Below, in pieces: positions 46,991 through 59,783 of a stretch of DNA of 64,000 nt (position 1 is the stretch's first letter; every line of letters begins with the position of its first letter). Below the pieces are notes generated by a model. That model searched no databases. It was not told where the DNA came from and saw nothing but the letters and a program-made list of their open reading frames with translations. This DNA comes from Bedellia somnulentella. Taxonomy: Eukaryota > Arthropoda > Insecta > Lepidoptera > Bedelliidae. The DNA lies in the NCBI GenBank assembly GCA_963576735.1, contig OY755190.1, forward strand, positions 7,557,695 through 7,621,694, in the 5' to 3' direction. The position numbers and the translations under genes were made by a program.

Positions 46991-47525
46991 ACGACCCTGC
47001 ATTTTAAATTTGTAATATCTTCGGTAATATTCACTTAAATTACATGCTGTAAAAAGCATATTGATCTATAATAAATGCACAATTTATTTAAGGTACTTAA
47101 TTGGATAAGGATTAATGCTGTATTGATTAAAATCACTTCGTAAATAACCATTTTTTAGTAAAGAATAAAAATGGTTATGCTGGGTTATCCCTAAGAGATA
47201 GACATATACCATCGCGGACTTTTTTGTTGAACTTTTTAAGGTGAACAATACTGTAGTACATTATTTTGGTCTATCTCGTAGGGTTCAGCCAGCGTTTGCA
47301 ATATAAGCGCAAAAAAACGTGCTTATTTACGACATCACATAAGAAATCTTTAAATTTATCAGTGTTTCTCTACTATATTATGCATTTATTATACAAACAA
47401 ACCTTCCTTAAGAATCACTCAATCTTTTTAAAAAAACCGCATCAAAATCCGTTGCGTAGTTTTAAAGATCTAAGCATACATACGGACATACAGCGAAAGC
47501 GACTTTGTTTTATACTATGTATTGA

Positions 47526-47570
47526 TAATCCCCACATGGGGTTTTCATGAACAAAAACATTCAAACCTTT
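47526..47570 (+). mobile_element. SINE-C tail, right part after the Helitron
   Basis: TAATCCCCACATGGGGTTTT CATGAACAAAAACATTC, completing the SINE begun at 44998. Confidence 0.85.
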
Positions 47571-47964
47571 TTATTAAAGTTTGATACATCGACCAGTTTA
47601 TGCTGAAGCTTTCATAGCGCAAAGGTTTCTTGATATATCTTAATACCGATAATGTCATTTCGAAATATTGCCCGTCTATTGTCAATTCAGAATTTGTTGT
47701 TTGTTTGATTACGAGTATTTAATATGGGGATAGATTTCATATCATATAGGATAGAGTCAACGAAAAAAACATACCTATTCTTAGTCTAATTATATATTAA
47801 AAGTAATATAACCCGATCCATATAATAGTATAAACATCCATTTGGATAAATTAAATTATAATCATGTTTCAGCTGCTTAAGATTGAATTTATAAAAAAAA
47901 GGCTTTTTCGATTCAAGTATATTATATAACAATAACCGTAATGTATTTGAAATATAATTATAAA

Positions 47965-48075
47965 TACGCCCCCGACGCGTATACGGGGCTCGGGTCGGGT
48001 GACACGGGTATACGGGGGCGTACACCCGAGGTCGCGGGTTCGATTCCCGCCTGTGTCGAAATTTTTGTTTCCTTC
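47965..48075 (+). mobile_element. SINE-C copy
   Basis: Same unusual head as the copy at 44998 (TACGCCCCCGACGCGTATAC), B-box GGGTTCGATTCCCG and GTGTCGAAATTTTTGTTTCC tail. Confidence 0.85.
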
Positions 48076-48866
48076 ATTTATTTAATTAAAATGGTTTACA
48101 ACACATAAAGAGCTCCATCTGGAAAACTTTGTAAATTAATTGGTTTGATAGTCCGTCTTGAGTAAATAAAGGTAAGATTTTATCATGTAAACGTACAAGT
48201 AAAACTAATTGCACGTCAATTAGTGAATAAGGGCATTTATACGTACCGTTAAGATTAGCTTTTAGTGTAAGGTAAAAAGTTTTTGTAAATTTTTTTGGTT
48301 TATCACAAAAGTTCACAAAAATGACACCTGATGTCCAGAAATATAAGTACCTCGGCGTACTTGTACTTGGGGATTTTTTGCATGCACGTCAGGTTTGAGT
48401 TTATAAGGCTACGGAAACTTTTTGATTAAATTGACTTCAAATTGGTCAGTTAAAAATAATTTATTTATAACGGATTGCCGACAGTGAAAATAGTAAACAA
48501 TCTTAGCAAAGCCATACAAAATGTACCATATATTTTAAAAATGTGAATCATGTTTGTAGTATATTTTATTGACGATTATATATTTTTCGATAAAAATATA
48601 AGCCGGTATTAAATAAAAGGCCATCTAAATACTTACTATAAAAGGAAAAAATATGTTATTGTGTTTGTTTGTAGGTAATGAATAGGCTCTGAAACCACTT
48701 AGCGTATTTAGTAATTCTTTCATAAAAGAAACTTGCTACCTACTGAAGAATTACTACAGCTACCGCTAAACTTCATAATGGATGAGCAGTGATAAAATCA
48801 ACCTGATATTCGATAAATAACCACTACCCGTACGAAAATGTCGAATTCCACTAAGTTATAAAAGAT

Positions 48867-49091
48867 GTGTAGTGTCGGCTTAGAATAACACTACCCGTGG
48901 GTGTTCGTAAGAGGCGACTAAGGGTATAGGGGCTTATTAAGTGATTTTTGGGCGATGTGGTTGGAGACCCGTCACCAAAAACATTTATTATTACCATCTT
49001 TTCCCCAATCAACTTCTAAAAGTGGCTGAGGAATTTTTCATTCCAAAGCTCTGGCCACCCCGTTAAGGGATTTATACCCGTGAGTATATGT
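48867..49091 (+). repeat. Rep-A copy
   Basis: GTGTAGTGTCGGCTTAGAAT to ACCCGTGAGTATATG; first of two copies in the same direction. Confidence 0.85.
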
Positions 49092-49120
49092 AAAATTTCA
49101 ATTTATAAATTTAAAATGTA

Positions 49121-49367
49121 GCTGTGTAGTGACGGCTTAGAATAGCACTACCCCATTTCTTCCAGTGGGTGTACTTAAGAGGCGACTAACGGTATTGGGG
49201 CTTTTAAGGGATTTTTAGGCGATGCGCTTGGAGACCCACCACCAACAACCTTTATTTCACTATCTTTTCCCCACGCAACTTCAAAAAATAGCTTGGGAAT
49301 TTCTAATTTCCCAGCTCTGGCTACCCCTTCAAGGGATTTATAGCCGTGAGTATATGTATGTATGTAA
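49121..49367 (+). repeat. Rep-A copy
   Basis: GCTGTGTAGTGACGGCTTAG to ATAGCCGTGAGTATATGTAT, 30 bases after the previous copy. Confidence 0.88.
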
Positions 49368-49716
49368 AATTTCAATCTAAATTCAAGTAAATCCAAAATC
49401 ATCGTATAAGAATACCGAAATAGCACTTTATACCCCATGGAAAGTATTTAGTCGTTACATTGCGCCATTGAATAAATTCGCAAAATCGAACAGTGTAAAC
49501 AGCTTAAAGATTTATTAACAAAAGGTAAGTCAGCGCATCGCTCTAAGCGTAGTTTACGAAACTGTATCGCAACGAATCGTGACGTTGCAATAAGGCTTTT
49601 GAATGCGACACCACCTTCCTCTCTTTATTCCCTTTGTTTTTAGTTTATTTTACAAAAATATCAAATCATATCCGTTTGTTAAAAGGATTTTACTACCAAT
49701 GCAAACACCATGCAAA

Positions 49717-49833
49717 CGGGGTAGCCAGAGCTTTGGAATGAGAAATTTCTCAGCCATCTTTGGAAATTGAGTGGGGAAAAGATAGTAATATTAAATAATT
49801 GTTGGTGACGGGTCTCCAACCACATCGCTACAG
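49717..49833 (-). repeat. Rep-A fragment
   Basis: GGGGTAGCCAGAGCTTTGGA, GAGTGGGGAAAAGATAGTAA, GGGTCTCCAACCACATCGC. Confidence 0.75.
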
Positions 49834-51960
49834 CATACATACATACATACCATCTTTACAGCATTCTGAATTCTTAATATAAAGAGCGTCAGAAGAACAA
49901 ATAAATTAGACTCTCTCCGTAAAATAACGATTGTAGCACATTCATAAACTTGAGTAATGTACTAACGGAATGTAATTTTCTGTTTTAACTTCGCCAAATT
50001 TTATCTGGGTTGGACTATCAGAGTTGCCAAATATGTAAATAAATGTATTTCTTCCATTATTTCCTTTAATCATTTTTTAAAACTTAAAAACTCTCTATTC
50101 AAATAATGATGTGACTGGTTTTCCATTACAGTTCTTTACTTCTTAATTTCTTATTAGACAACTAGACAACAAAGATTTTGTGTAAAAATAAAATTAACAC
50201 CAAGCATTTTTTTTCTTTTAAAAAAGTGTACGTATGTATTTACTGTTATCGTGGCAATCTCTCGGTTGGCACGGTCGGTGTTAGGAGTATTGAAAATAGT
50301 TACTCTTTACTATACCAAGCCGTTTCAGAGATTATATTTATGTGTACCATATATACGTAAATCAATTCATAAGCATGTATGCATGCATATATGAAGAGTG
50401 GTTATTATCATATAATGAACCTTGATTCATGTGTGACTTATCCAAATGTTAAACAGTCACGTTTTTTTTGCACACGTATCTGACATTGGCGAATATGAAT
50501 TATAGTATAAGTCCCAAACACAATGAAAGCTACTGGTTTTAAGATTGAATTAAATATATCTGATAAGTAATTGTGGTTTACTATTATATAGATAATAACT
50601 ATCCGAATATCCCCCTAAGGCTAATAGGTTGTATGAAACACATCGATATATCAACATCTGTCAACGAACGAATACAATCGATGTCAATCGATTCATCGAT
50701 TCGATTAAATTACAATGGCGATAATGTTACGTCACATCTGTCATTATGTCAATTTAGGTGTCATAACTTTTATAGGCAAGTTTAATAAGGATTTCAACAG
50801 ATTTTGGAATATTTCACTGCTGAATGGGTATTATAATTAATAAGCATTTTTATAGACAGTTTTATAATCTAGTTGTCGTTTTGAAAAGTTGTAGGCTCAG
50901 ATTTTGTAAGAGATTTTGGCAAAGGCAACTGGCATGTATGCAAAGTTTAAATTAAACCTCAATTCTTGAAGGAAGAGTAAAATCGTGTTTGATAATATAC
51001 TATATGGCATTTAAATAATACTTTGGGTATTTTGCAGCGTAGGTACACAAGCTAGAAGAAAAGTATATTTATTACATTTCTTCTTTCTTTTCACTTTGCT
51101 GATTTTTATGAAAATTTTCATTGCCAAAACTATATGCGAAATATAATACCGCCCAGAGGCTCTATATTAGATGGTAACCATAGCCGATATTGACGCTCGA
51201 TGAAAAAGATCATGTTGTCTAGTAAGGGGAGAAACTGTTACTTTTCGATCACCATGACTGTTGTTCCTGCTTTAATATAGTAACTTACTTTACGTTAATT
51301 ACGATAATTATCGTATAATTTATTATTATATATATTATAATTTATCATAGCTTGCTCTATCTCAATCTTTGATAACCTGTGATAAGACATATTATTTTAT
51401 AGAGAAATAATCACAGAAAAAACTGAATAATAAATTAAGTTAAGACAAAGTCTCTGTGATTTTTCAACCAATGTCCTAAAATTTAAAACCTATGAAATAT
51501 AAAAAAAAAACCATTCCCTTAAAAATATAAAATATAAATAGAAGTTTGTACTGGGAAAGGTAATAGAAAGGTGTCATATAAAAAATTTGTTGATTTCCTC
51601 TTTTAAGTTGCGTTATTTAGTTTCCAGCAAGATTGTATTAAAATGAGTTCCCGAATTGTACTCTAAAGCTCTAAAAAAAGTATATTAAATAAAATACATT
51701 TATCAAAATTAATGTATAAACTATATAAATAGCCTAAAAGCAGGAAGAACTTCCGAAAAAAGTTGACCTCCGTCAACACGCTCAACAAATTCGTATCAAG
51801 TGATTGCAATTTGAAGTGATACAATTGGCTAATCCATTCACGACTTGGCCACGGTTTGAGCGATAACAAGTAGTTTATTGACCTTGTCAATAGCTCAAGT
51901 CATAGAGATATAATAACTAGTATTTATTGAGGAGAAAAATACAAAAGTAGAAGTAGTGTT
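49834..51960. other. AT-rich intergenic sequence
   Basis: No gene or structured element recognised. Confidence 0.45.
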
Positions 51961-51964
51961 TTTT

Positions 51965-52218
51965 GCTGCTTAGTGTCGGCTTAGATTGCTGTGTAGTGTC
52001 GGCTTAGAATAACACTACGGTGGGTGTACGTAAGAGGCGACTATTGGTATTGGGGCTTTTGAGGGGTTTTTGGGCGATGCGGTTGGAGACCCATCACCTA
52101 CAACTTTTATTCCACCATCTTTTCCCAACGCAACTTCCAAAAGTGACTGAGGAATTTCTGATTCCTTAGCTTGGCCACCCCTTCAAGGAATTCATAGCCG
52201 TGAGTATATGTATGTATG
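51965..52218 (+). repeat. Rep-A copy with doubled 5' end
   Basis: The head occurs twice (GCTGCTTAGTGTCGGCTTAG then GCTGTGTAGTGTCGGCTTAG) before the body. Confidence 0.85.
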
Positions 52219-52617
52219 CAAAAATATAGAAATAGCTTAAAAAGTATAAGACAACAACACATAGAACATTAATAAGAAAAATTTTAGTTTAAGAACATTT
52301 ATGATTAAATAAATAGTAGTTGTCATAGAGATATAGTAACTAGTAGTTATTAAATCTCAGTGGCTTAAGTGTTCTAGAAATTCCATTACAAACCCATTTT
52401 AATTAAGTCGATGTTAGATTTCACCATATGACCTGATACAGAAACATCCCATTCATATATAAATTGGTGATATCAATGTTTTAAACAACCAAGCTTTTTC
52501 CTGAAAGAAATACGAGAGATAATGCAATTTATTATAAAACCTATGCTTTTACAAAATGCAAATTACTTTGGAGAAAAGGCGTCTGATTTTTTTCAGTAAC
52601 TCACGAAAATATCCAAC

Positions 52618-53455
52618 TAGGGAATGCAATACCGGGATCCCGAAATACCGGGATCCCGCACCATTTTTGCGGGACCAGTCCCGCGCCTAAATCGTGCGGG
52701 ATCCCGCGGGATGTGTTGACATGATGTGTCTGACAAAACCATTAACACGCTGTGTTTTAAGCGCAGCTACTTCCAAAACAATGAATAATATTTTTTTGTT
52801 TGTTTGTAAGAGTTATTTTATTTCTAATTAGTGACTGATTGATTAGATAACTTAATAAATAGTTTCACAAAACTATTGAGAGGCTATGTTTTATGCGCAT
52901 TTACGTACTTCCAAAATAATGGATAGTTGCTTTTTGTTTGTTTGTAATAGTTTTTGATCTTTGTTTGTAATTGTTATTTCTGAATAGTGATATGATTACT
53001 TAATAACATACATACATATACTCACGGCTATATTTCCCTAGAAGGAGTAGCCAGAGCTAAGGAATTATAAATTCCTCAGCCACTTCTGGAAGTTGAGTGG
53101 GGAAAAGATGGTAAAAATAAAGGTTTTTGGTGATGGATCTCCAACCTCATCGCCCAAAAATCCAATAAAAAGTCCCAATACCCTTAGTCGCCTCTTACGA
53201 CACCCGTGGGTAGAAAGGGGTAGTGACATTCTAAGGCGGCACTACACGGCATTTTACTTAATAAATAGTTTTAATAATATTTTTTACTTTCATTTTAAGT
53301 TCTATAGTCTCGTTTATGATACAGAATTCCTCTCTTTTTTCAATTACTTTAAAAAAACACGCGGGATCCCGCAAATACCTGCATCCCGCGGGATTGAACC
53401 TCTCGATACCGCGGGATCCAGCAATTGAAATTTTAGTGCGGGATTGCAGTCCCTA
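52618..53455. mobile_element. Non-autonomous hAT-type element with palindrome arrays
   Basis: Ends TAGGGAATGCAAT and ATTGCAGTCCCTA, flanked by the exact 8 bp TATCCAAC (52610-52617 and 53456-53463). Within about 100 bases of each end the words CGGGATCCCG and GCGGGATCCCGC recur several times. A Rep-A copy is nested inside. Confidence 0.92.
53008..53250 (-). repeat. Rep-A copy
   Basis: Near full length, nested in the hAT element: CATACATATACTCACGGC ... AAGGCGGCACTACACGGC. Confidence 0.88.
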
Positions 53456-53754
53456 TATCCAACCCATTGGTTAAATAAAACTTCCTACAATAAACGTAAG
53501 TCTATCCTAAAAAAAACCCACTAAAATTCACATTAAAATTATATTCCGTGGCCTCGCTCACTATAGTCACGAAACACAAATGATAACTCCAAGATAATGC
53601 TTGATGGCCAAGTGAGTGACCTCGGCGGTTCAGTAGGTAACCACTCGCTATGGGTAGCAGGTTCTATTATGCGTTTTAGTAATTAGCTCTCACCGCAAAA
53701 TAATATAATTGACTGTATGGTCATCAAAAACTTTAAAGATTATAGAGGCAATTT

Positions 53755-54573
53755 GGCAAATAACACCTTGGTGGTCCATAGGTTAGAACTACGTCGGAAG
53801 GATCAGAAATAGAGATGGGCGTTCCTCAAGGTTCTTTACTTGGCCCATTACTGTTTCTGATTTACATTAATGATTAACCATTTATGGTACAAAAGTATTT
53901 TGAGATAGTTATGTTTGCAGATGACGCTTCTTTAATATTTAATGTAGCGACATTTTCTACATCTCTTGAAGATGTAAATAAAGCTATCTCACTGGTATAG
54001 CATTGGTTTACTGTAAATTACCAGGTTCTGAATGCCAAAAAAACCAAAATGTATTAAATTTACTTTACCGAATGTTAGGTAAGTTGAGGCAAATATGGTT
54101 ATTGACAGTGAAATAGTAGAATTTGAGAAAGAAACAAAATTCCTAGGGATAACAATCGATTCTAAGTTGCAATGGGGACCCCATATACTAACACTTTGTA
54201 AAAGGCTGAGCTCAGCAGCGTATGCCGTGCGTAAGATTAGAGAAATAGCAGACATAAAAACAGCTCGCATTGTTTATTTCAGTTTTTCATAGCATTATGT
54301 CTTACGGTATTTTATTATGGGGTAAAGCGGCTGATGTTCATAAAGTTTTTGTCTTACAAAAGCGAGCTATCCGATCTATCTACTTGTTAAGGTCGAGGTA
54401 TTGGTTGCACGAAAAATTTAAAAATGTTGGCATTTTAACTGTTCCTTGCCTATACACATTTGACAATTTAATGTATGCTAAAAAACATATTGACCAATTT
54501 AGTAAAGTTAGTGATAGGCATACTGTTAACACTCGAAATAAGGACAAACTTAACATACCGAAGTGGAGACTTA
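53755..54573 (+). mobile_element. Non-LTR retrotransposon (LINE) RT fragment, left part
   Basis: Decayed reverse transcriptase: MGVPQGSLLGPLLFLIYIND, then the catalytic FADDASLIF (53920-53946), NYQVLNAKKTK, then KFLGITIDSKLQWGPHI and MSYGILLWGKAADVHKVF. Order and motifs fit jockey-like clades. Several stops and frameshifts. It continues at 56050 after an inserted transposon. Confidence 0.85.
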
Positions 54574-56049
54574 CAGCCTGTTTCACAATTGAGCATTCTA
54601 GCTCTAATCAGTTGAGTTATTGTCAAACTCTAAGTAAATACTTAAGTTTAAGGTGTTTCACAAAACAAACAATGCTCGTTGCTAGTATGTGATCAACAAA
54701 GCATCTATATCAGTTTGTATTAAAGATTTATGAACGTTTCAATTTACGCACAAAAACTGGTAACTTACCGACAAAGTTATATTTCTGTAATTTACTTTAA
54801 TATAAATAGCAATTGAATCTATAAACTCGATTCAATAATGTTTCATTAGAAATTACACTTAAAAGAATGTTTTGAAACCATTTGAATAAAAAATAAAAAT
54901 AAACAAACAAAAAACTTTGGAAAACGGAACGTATATACGTTAATACCTCTACTCGTCAAGCCAATCACACTCATCAATCGTCAAAATTGTATCAAGTTCT
55001 GTTCTGTATGTATGCTTTGTTTTTATTTATTTATATGTGTTTGTGTTAAGATTTCTATCATGTATGTTCATGAATGAGAAAAGATATTCACGGATTTACG
55101 CGGAATCTTTTGTAGTGCAAAACACCATGGAGGTGGAATAAAAATTGAAAAATAATCCAAAAACTTCGGCGTATTTTGCCTCCGAGGTATCTGTTGCGGC
55201 TCCTCTAGTGATGTTAATGATGTATCTGAAGATATCTCCAGAAAATTGTAGAAAGCAATGTGTTTACTTCACAAATTTGAAATTGAACACGGTTTAAGAC
55301 GCCGAATTTGACAACTTAACTGTCACCTTCTCAAATCAGCGATAATTCGGTATGCAAAGTTTTACAAAAGTGGTGCTGATTACGAAACCATTTCGAGATG
55401 TTATGTTTTTAAAACATATTTTCTTGAAATTAAATCAAACAGAGCTAAGATGACCGTTATTTTAGCAAAAAACTGTAACAGTATTTGACCTTCAGCGTTA
55501 TGTCAAAGACATTCGTTCTTGCAGTTTATTAATAAAACATTGAAAATCATAGGTTTGTTTAGTATAATATCGTAATAATTTCATTTGGGATCACAAATTC
55601 GTGAAATATTTTGCAATTAGTAACATTTTTACTAAACATTTCGCTTTATTTGCATGTCGCTACGTGATATTTTCGATCGATGACGTCATTAAGTACAAAA
55701 GTTGAACTATCTTTAAAAAATCATAACTTTGCAATTACTCATTTTAAATGAAAAATATTCAAATTAGTTTTTTATTTTCGTGTTTGCTATCGAATAAAAA
55801 TATTTAATAAATACAAAAAAAAAACTTTGCATACCGAATTACCGTTTGAGTATTGTCAAATGAGTTCAGAAACGCAAATTTCAACATTTATGTCGAATTA
55901 TGGATTGAAGCACAACATTTTGATCATACAATCAAAATTTGACTAAATTACAATATTTGGTCAATTCAGAAACGTAATTTTGGTAAGTGCGTACTTAAAT
56001 ACGGTTTGAGATACTTTTATCGTTAAATTCTCAATTGTGAAATCGGCCG
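54574..56049. mobile_element. DNA transposon with TTA duplication, inserted in the LINE
   Basis: Ends CAGCCTGTTTCACAATTGAG and CTCAATTGTGAAATCGGCCG (17 of 20 paired), flanked by TTA (54571-54573 and 56050-56052). Joining the flanks restores the LINE frame across the junction (WRL then NKVSNSF). No transposase seen. Inside is a second inverted repeat. Confidence 0.82.
55343..55841. repeat. Inner inverted repeat, MITE-like
   Basis: TAATTCGGTATGCAAAGTTT at the left and AAACTTTGCATACCGAATTA at the right, perfect over 20 bases, about 500 bp apart, nested in the 54574-56049 element. Confidence 0.8.
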
Positions 56050-56228
56050 TTAATAAAGTAAGTAACTCCTTTATGGGACTATCCCTCGAAATGTTCAACA
56101 AACTTCCTTCTGACATATTGGAATTGCCTGTGGCATCTTTTAAAAAGGCAATTAAAGCCATGCTTTCAAAGAAATCTTACTACAGTGTTCAAGATTTTTT
56201 AAACGACAACAACCCAACGCGCATATGA
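56050..56228 (+). mobile_element. LINE C-terminal fragment, right part
   Basis: Open frame NKVSNSFMGLSLEMFNKLPS ... FKKAIKAMLSKKSYYSVQDF ... LNDNN, the usual C-terminal end of jockey-like pol proteins, continuing the fragment at 53755. Confidence 0.8.
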
Positions 56229-56680
56229 CCATGACCGTAAAACTAAAAATCTTCCCTCGTTATTCCTAGGAATAATTGTCCGGTGAGGATTTGTGGAGGT
56301 GACAATTTATTTTAATTATAAAAAAAAATGTTTATAAACTAAAATTGTACAAACCATATTTTAAAAAAAATAAAAAATGTGAATGTAAAGAGTTTCTTTG
56401 TTGCTTCCGAAGCAACGGATTAATGATAAATTTAAAATATTTGACGTTCAAAAAATTAGTGTTTTTAACTTAATTTTAAAAAATAAACTTTTTTTTTAAC
56501 TTTTTAGAGCGTTTGATTCGTGACCTGGAATGATTGACGTTCACATTTACAAATGTACCCGTTTAGTTAGGAAGTTTCGGGATAATTCCGTGTTTCGTAG
56601 GACACGTAAAACCGTTCGTTTCGGCTAGGCACAACTAGTTAGTATAAATCATTAGTTATGTGATCGAGTGAGAAACACTG
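56229..56680. other. LINE 3' flank and unassigned sequence
   Basis: AT-rich, probably including the 3' UTR of the LINE. Nothing else recognised. Confidence 0.4.
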
Positions 56681-56689
56681 AGATTCGTA

Positions 56690-57036
56690 AAAGGTGTGGT
56701 GTGGAAGATGGTATTGTAAAAAAAGATAGAAAAAGGAATGTTATGAGGGTTAGGGCACATAGAGATGATGGTTGGTTGCAAATTAGTAAAAGAGATTTAT
56801 AGAGCCAACGTGGAAGGTAATGTGAGTAGAGGTCAACCACAACACGTCTGGATCAAATAGAGAGAGTGCTCTAAGCGGCACAAAGAATAAAAGAGCATGT
56901 ATTATCTAGCATCTTTCCAAGATTGATGGGTGTAAACTAAGCTGGAGAGGTTTGCCAGTATCGTGAAAAGTGGCGATCAATATTCTCTGCCTCATCCAAT
57001 GGGAAATATTGGCGTGAGTATATGAATGTATGTATG
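56690..57036 (+). mobile_element. LINE pol fragment and 3' end, decayed
   Basis: Second copy of the LINE at 43336: frame pieces LVKEIYRANVEGN, RPQHVWIK-like, then GGCGATCAATATTCTCTGCC and the tail GGCGTGAGTATATGAATGTA. Frameshifts throughout. Confidence 0.7.
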
Positions 57037-57561
57037 TACCAGAATCTGAATGTCATGTGTTTTGCTACGAATCATGTAAGGGTAACTAAACGTTGTTTAG
57101 TTGAAATTTCTCAAAAAATCTTAAGGACCTACTAATAAATAAATGCTATTATAGTCTAAGTGATTATCTCAATGATAAATTATAATTACTTCGTCCTCTC
57201 CTCTAATTGCTGTGCCCAAAAGGGTCCACAATGCTGTAACATAATTACATACTTACCATCTAAGAAAACCATTGTGGAACGCAATAAATCTATTGAGTAT
57301 TGAAATTGCCCATCATAACTTTTTTCACGTAGAGGAATATTTAATTCACTAAATATTCAAAACCGCTAAATATTCTTAAAATAGAGCGACAACAACTTTT
57401 TTAGGAACCTTGTGAATGGAAAAGCTGTCTATAGATTTGTATTTTTGTGGATGAACCAAGAAGTGGGTTGCCGTTTGAAGCGGGTTGGTTTTTCAAGGTT
57501 TATTATTAATCCGCTCGTTGGGTCCCCGTGATTGGGTCAAAGTAAGCGTCAGATCAGCAGG
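57037..57561. other. AT-rich intergenic sequence
   Basis: Nothing recognised. Confidence 0.45.
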
Positions 57562-57693
57562 GCAAGCACGAGCACTATTTTATCGACACGATAACGGTTA
57601 GAATGAGATGGCAGTATACGATACTAAGTAAGTGCGTAAGAGATGGCTGCTTTATCCCACGCTATAACTAGTTTAAACACGGCTCGTGCTTGC
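57562..57693. mobile_element. MITE-1 copy
   Basis: GCAAGCACGAGCACTATTTT ... AAACACGGCTCGTGCTTGC, 132 bp, inverted ends of about 12 bases. Confidence 0.85.
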
Positions 57694-58800
57694 CCTTCAG
57701 GAAGCGGTCATAAATAGATAGTTGGAAATGTATGTCTCTGATAATAATTTGTTTTAAGTTCCTTTATTTGTTAGAAAGAAAGTAAATTTTATTTAGGATT
57801 AAGAAGTGTGTCTGTGAACCTCTGTAGCCTTGCCAAAAACATTTAAATGGATTTACATAAAAGCCCAAGTTCAAACCTATTTTAGTTATTTCCATCTACA
57901 CATAGAATAAGTTAGCACTCAAGTAGGTAGAGACTATTGATAATTACTTTTACGATCCTGGAATGCCTCTCAGGCTTTATTTAAATATATACATTAAATA
58001 ATTATAATTTTATAGATGCTCTTTGTTCTTCTTATTTCGTACGCCAAACTTTTTAGCCCATCTACTCTTATTCGATATTCCTGTACAGATACAGGGTATA
58101 AAACAGCGGTTTAAAAATTGCGATTAATACTATCGACCATCAGATTTCAAAGATGAACAAAAACTTTGTTTATTTTAAGTTGTTTGCCTTATTTTGTGCA
58201 TAGTGATTGACATTTGATATTTCAACGTATTTTCAAAATTCAATTTTTAAAAACAGGTTTAGATTAGATGATATCACTTACTTTGTTTTGGTAAAAAGGA
58301 TACCAACAAAAACCAGAATTTCTATTTTAGGCAAATTAATTTTATGTATACTGCCGTTTTACCATTGCATATGAATTAAAGTACAAAATACTTTATAATG
58401 GATTATAGCCATCTAATATTTAAACTCTGAATTTCTGTTTGCAAAATATTTAATTTATAGCATGTTTATAAGAGTTTGAAAATAGAAGAAAGTAAAAAAA
58501 AATAGTTAAAGTGGATAAGCACAAAAGTTCGTTGGCCTTTCATAATTTATGAGTCTGTTCTCATTGACAGTGTTCTAGGAATCAATCCATAAAAATAAAC
58601 TATATAGAACTGCCTGTTTGCCTATTTGATAGGAGCATAAGCCAATCCTTCTGGTCGTAATAAGCTGATGAAGACATGAAAACTTGTCTCCATGCAATTT
58701 TTCACTACTATCCTTACGTAAAATATCAAATCCCTTTATAATTTTTATCCAAAAGAATGATGCGCTGATTGCATACTCGGGCAGAAAGAAAGACTCAAGT
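57694..58800. other. AT-rich intergenic sequence
   Basis: Nothing recognised. Confidence 0.45.
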
Positions 58801-58811
58801 AAGACTCAAAC

Positions 58812-59096
58812 GTTCACATCGTATTTCTCCGAAGGGTTTGATAGATGTACCAATACTTCTGAACATCACGTAACAGCGTTACCTGGTGTTCAGTCAGAGT
58901 ACTCACGTTTTGCTTGGACAGTGTGCTCACGTGATAGGGGACTGCCATGTGGGTTTTCCCTCACCGTTAACATCCAAGATAAATTAAACATATGACTTTA
59001 GAAAAGACAAATTGGTGTAGGCCCTATCCGGGATTTGAACTCACGCCTGTCTGTTTTGACGGGCGGGTGTTCTACCCATTGGACTATTATGGCAGA
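58812..59096 (-). mobile_element. SINE-B copy
   Basis: Minus-strand head AGTCCAATGGGTAGAACACC and body; plus strand shows ACTTCTGAACATCACGTAAC, TGTGGGTTTTCCCTCACCG and CCGGGATTTGAACTCACG. Confidence 0.85.
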
Positions 59097-59780
59097 ATGA
59101 ATTTTATTGGGTTCTTCTGACTGATACATGTAAACTTAAAATATGAAAAATAGTTCTCAGTAAAAAAATGGTATACACATAAATGATTTGGACTTTTAAG
59201 AAATTAAAGATATAATAAATAAAAAATAAATGCATAAATGTATGACCTGCCAAAAATAATTTACTTTTTGGTCATTACAAAATTAAAAGATGAATTCTAA
59301 AGAAATGTAGAGAAATAGTCTGTAAAAGCTGAGTAGTTTTTATAGTTGAGTTTAGTCTAATTTATTATTTTGCTTTAAATAGTTCACCGTCACAGGTATA
59401 CAAAGGGTTAAATTTCTCATATTGCCTTTTTTAACACTTATGAATTATTAAAAAAAAACAATAATATCAGTGAAACAGCAAATACGCATACATGCAGTTA
59501 AAAAATATGCTAGATGATGATTACCATGTCAGATAAATTTAGAATGGATTTTTTAACTTAATAATTAACTTCTTTATTAGTACATAAAATTAGCAATTCT
59601 AGAATAATAAAACAATTAAATATTACGACCCAACAATCATCATAATTATTTTCCTCAAAAAACATCGAAATAAAACAGAACCGGTTTATAAAAACGTACC
59701 TTTTTGTAGTATTCCTTAAAACAGCACTCAAAATGAAACCACTGGCACTCAAACAAAAAAAGAAAAATTCAAATTTCGAG
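59097..59780. other. AT-rich intergenic sequence
   Basis: Nothing recognised before the candidate first exon at 59784. Confidence 0.4.
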
Positions 59781-59783
59781 TTG

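Larger units (their letters stand above)
45117..47525 (-). mobile_element. Non-autonomous Helitron inserted in a SINE
   Basis: On the minus strand it starts TCAATACATAGTATAAAACA with AAAACTACGCAACGGATTTT nearby. It ends GCACCCGTGCGAAGCCGGGG CGGGTCGCTAG, the lepidopteran Helitron hairpin and CTAG end. It sits between A and T, and removing it rebuilds ATTAGTAA|TAATCCCC exactly as found in an unbroken SINE-C tail at 38908. 2.4 kb, no Rep/helicase frame seen. Confidence 0.9.

Noticed and set aside
53093..53428. 111-codon frame reading through a Rep-A copy
   Set aside because: Several Rep-A copies are open in this frame by chance of composition, but others have stops and indels, and no start or domain is shared.
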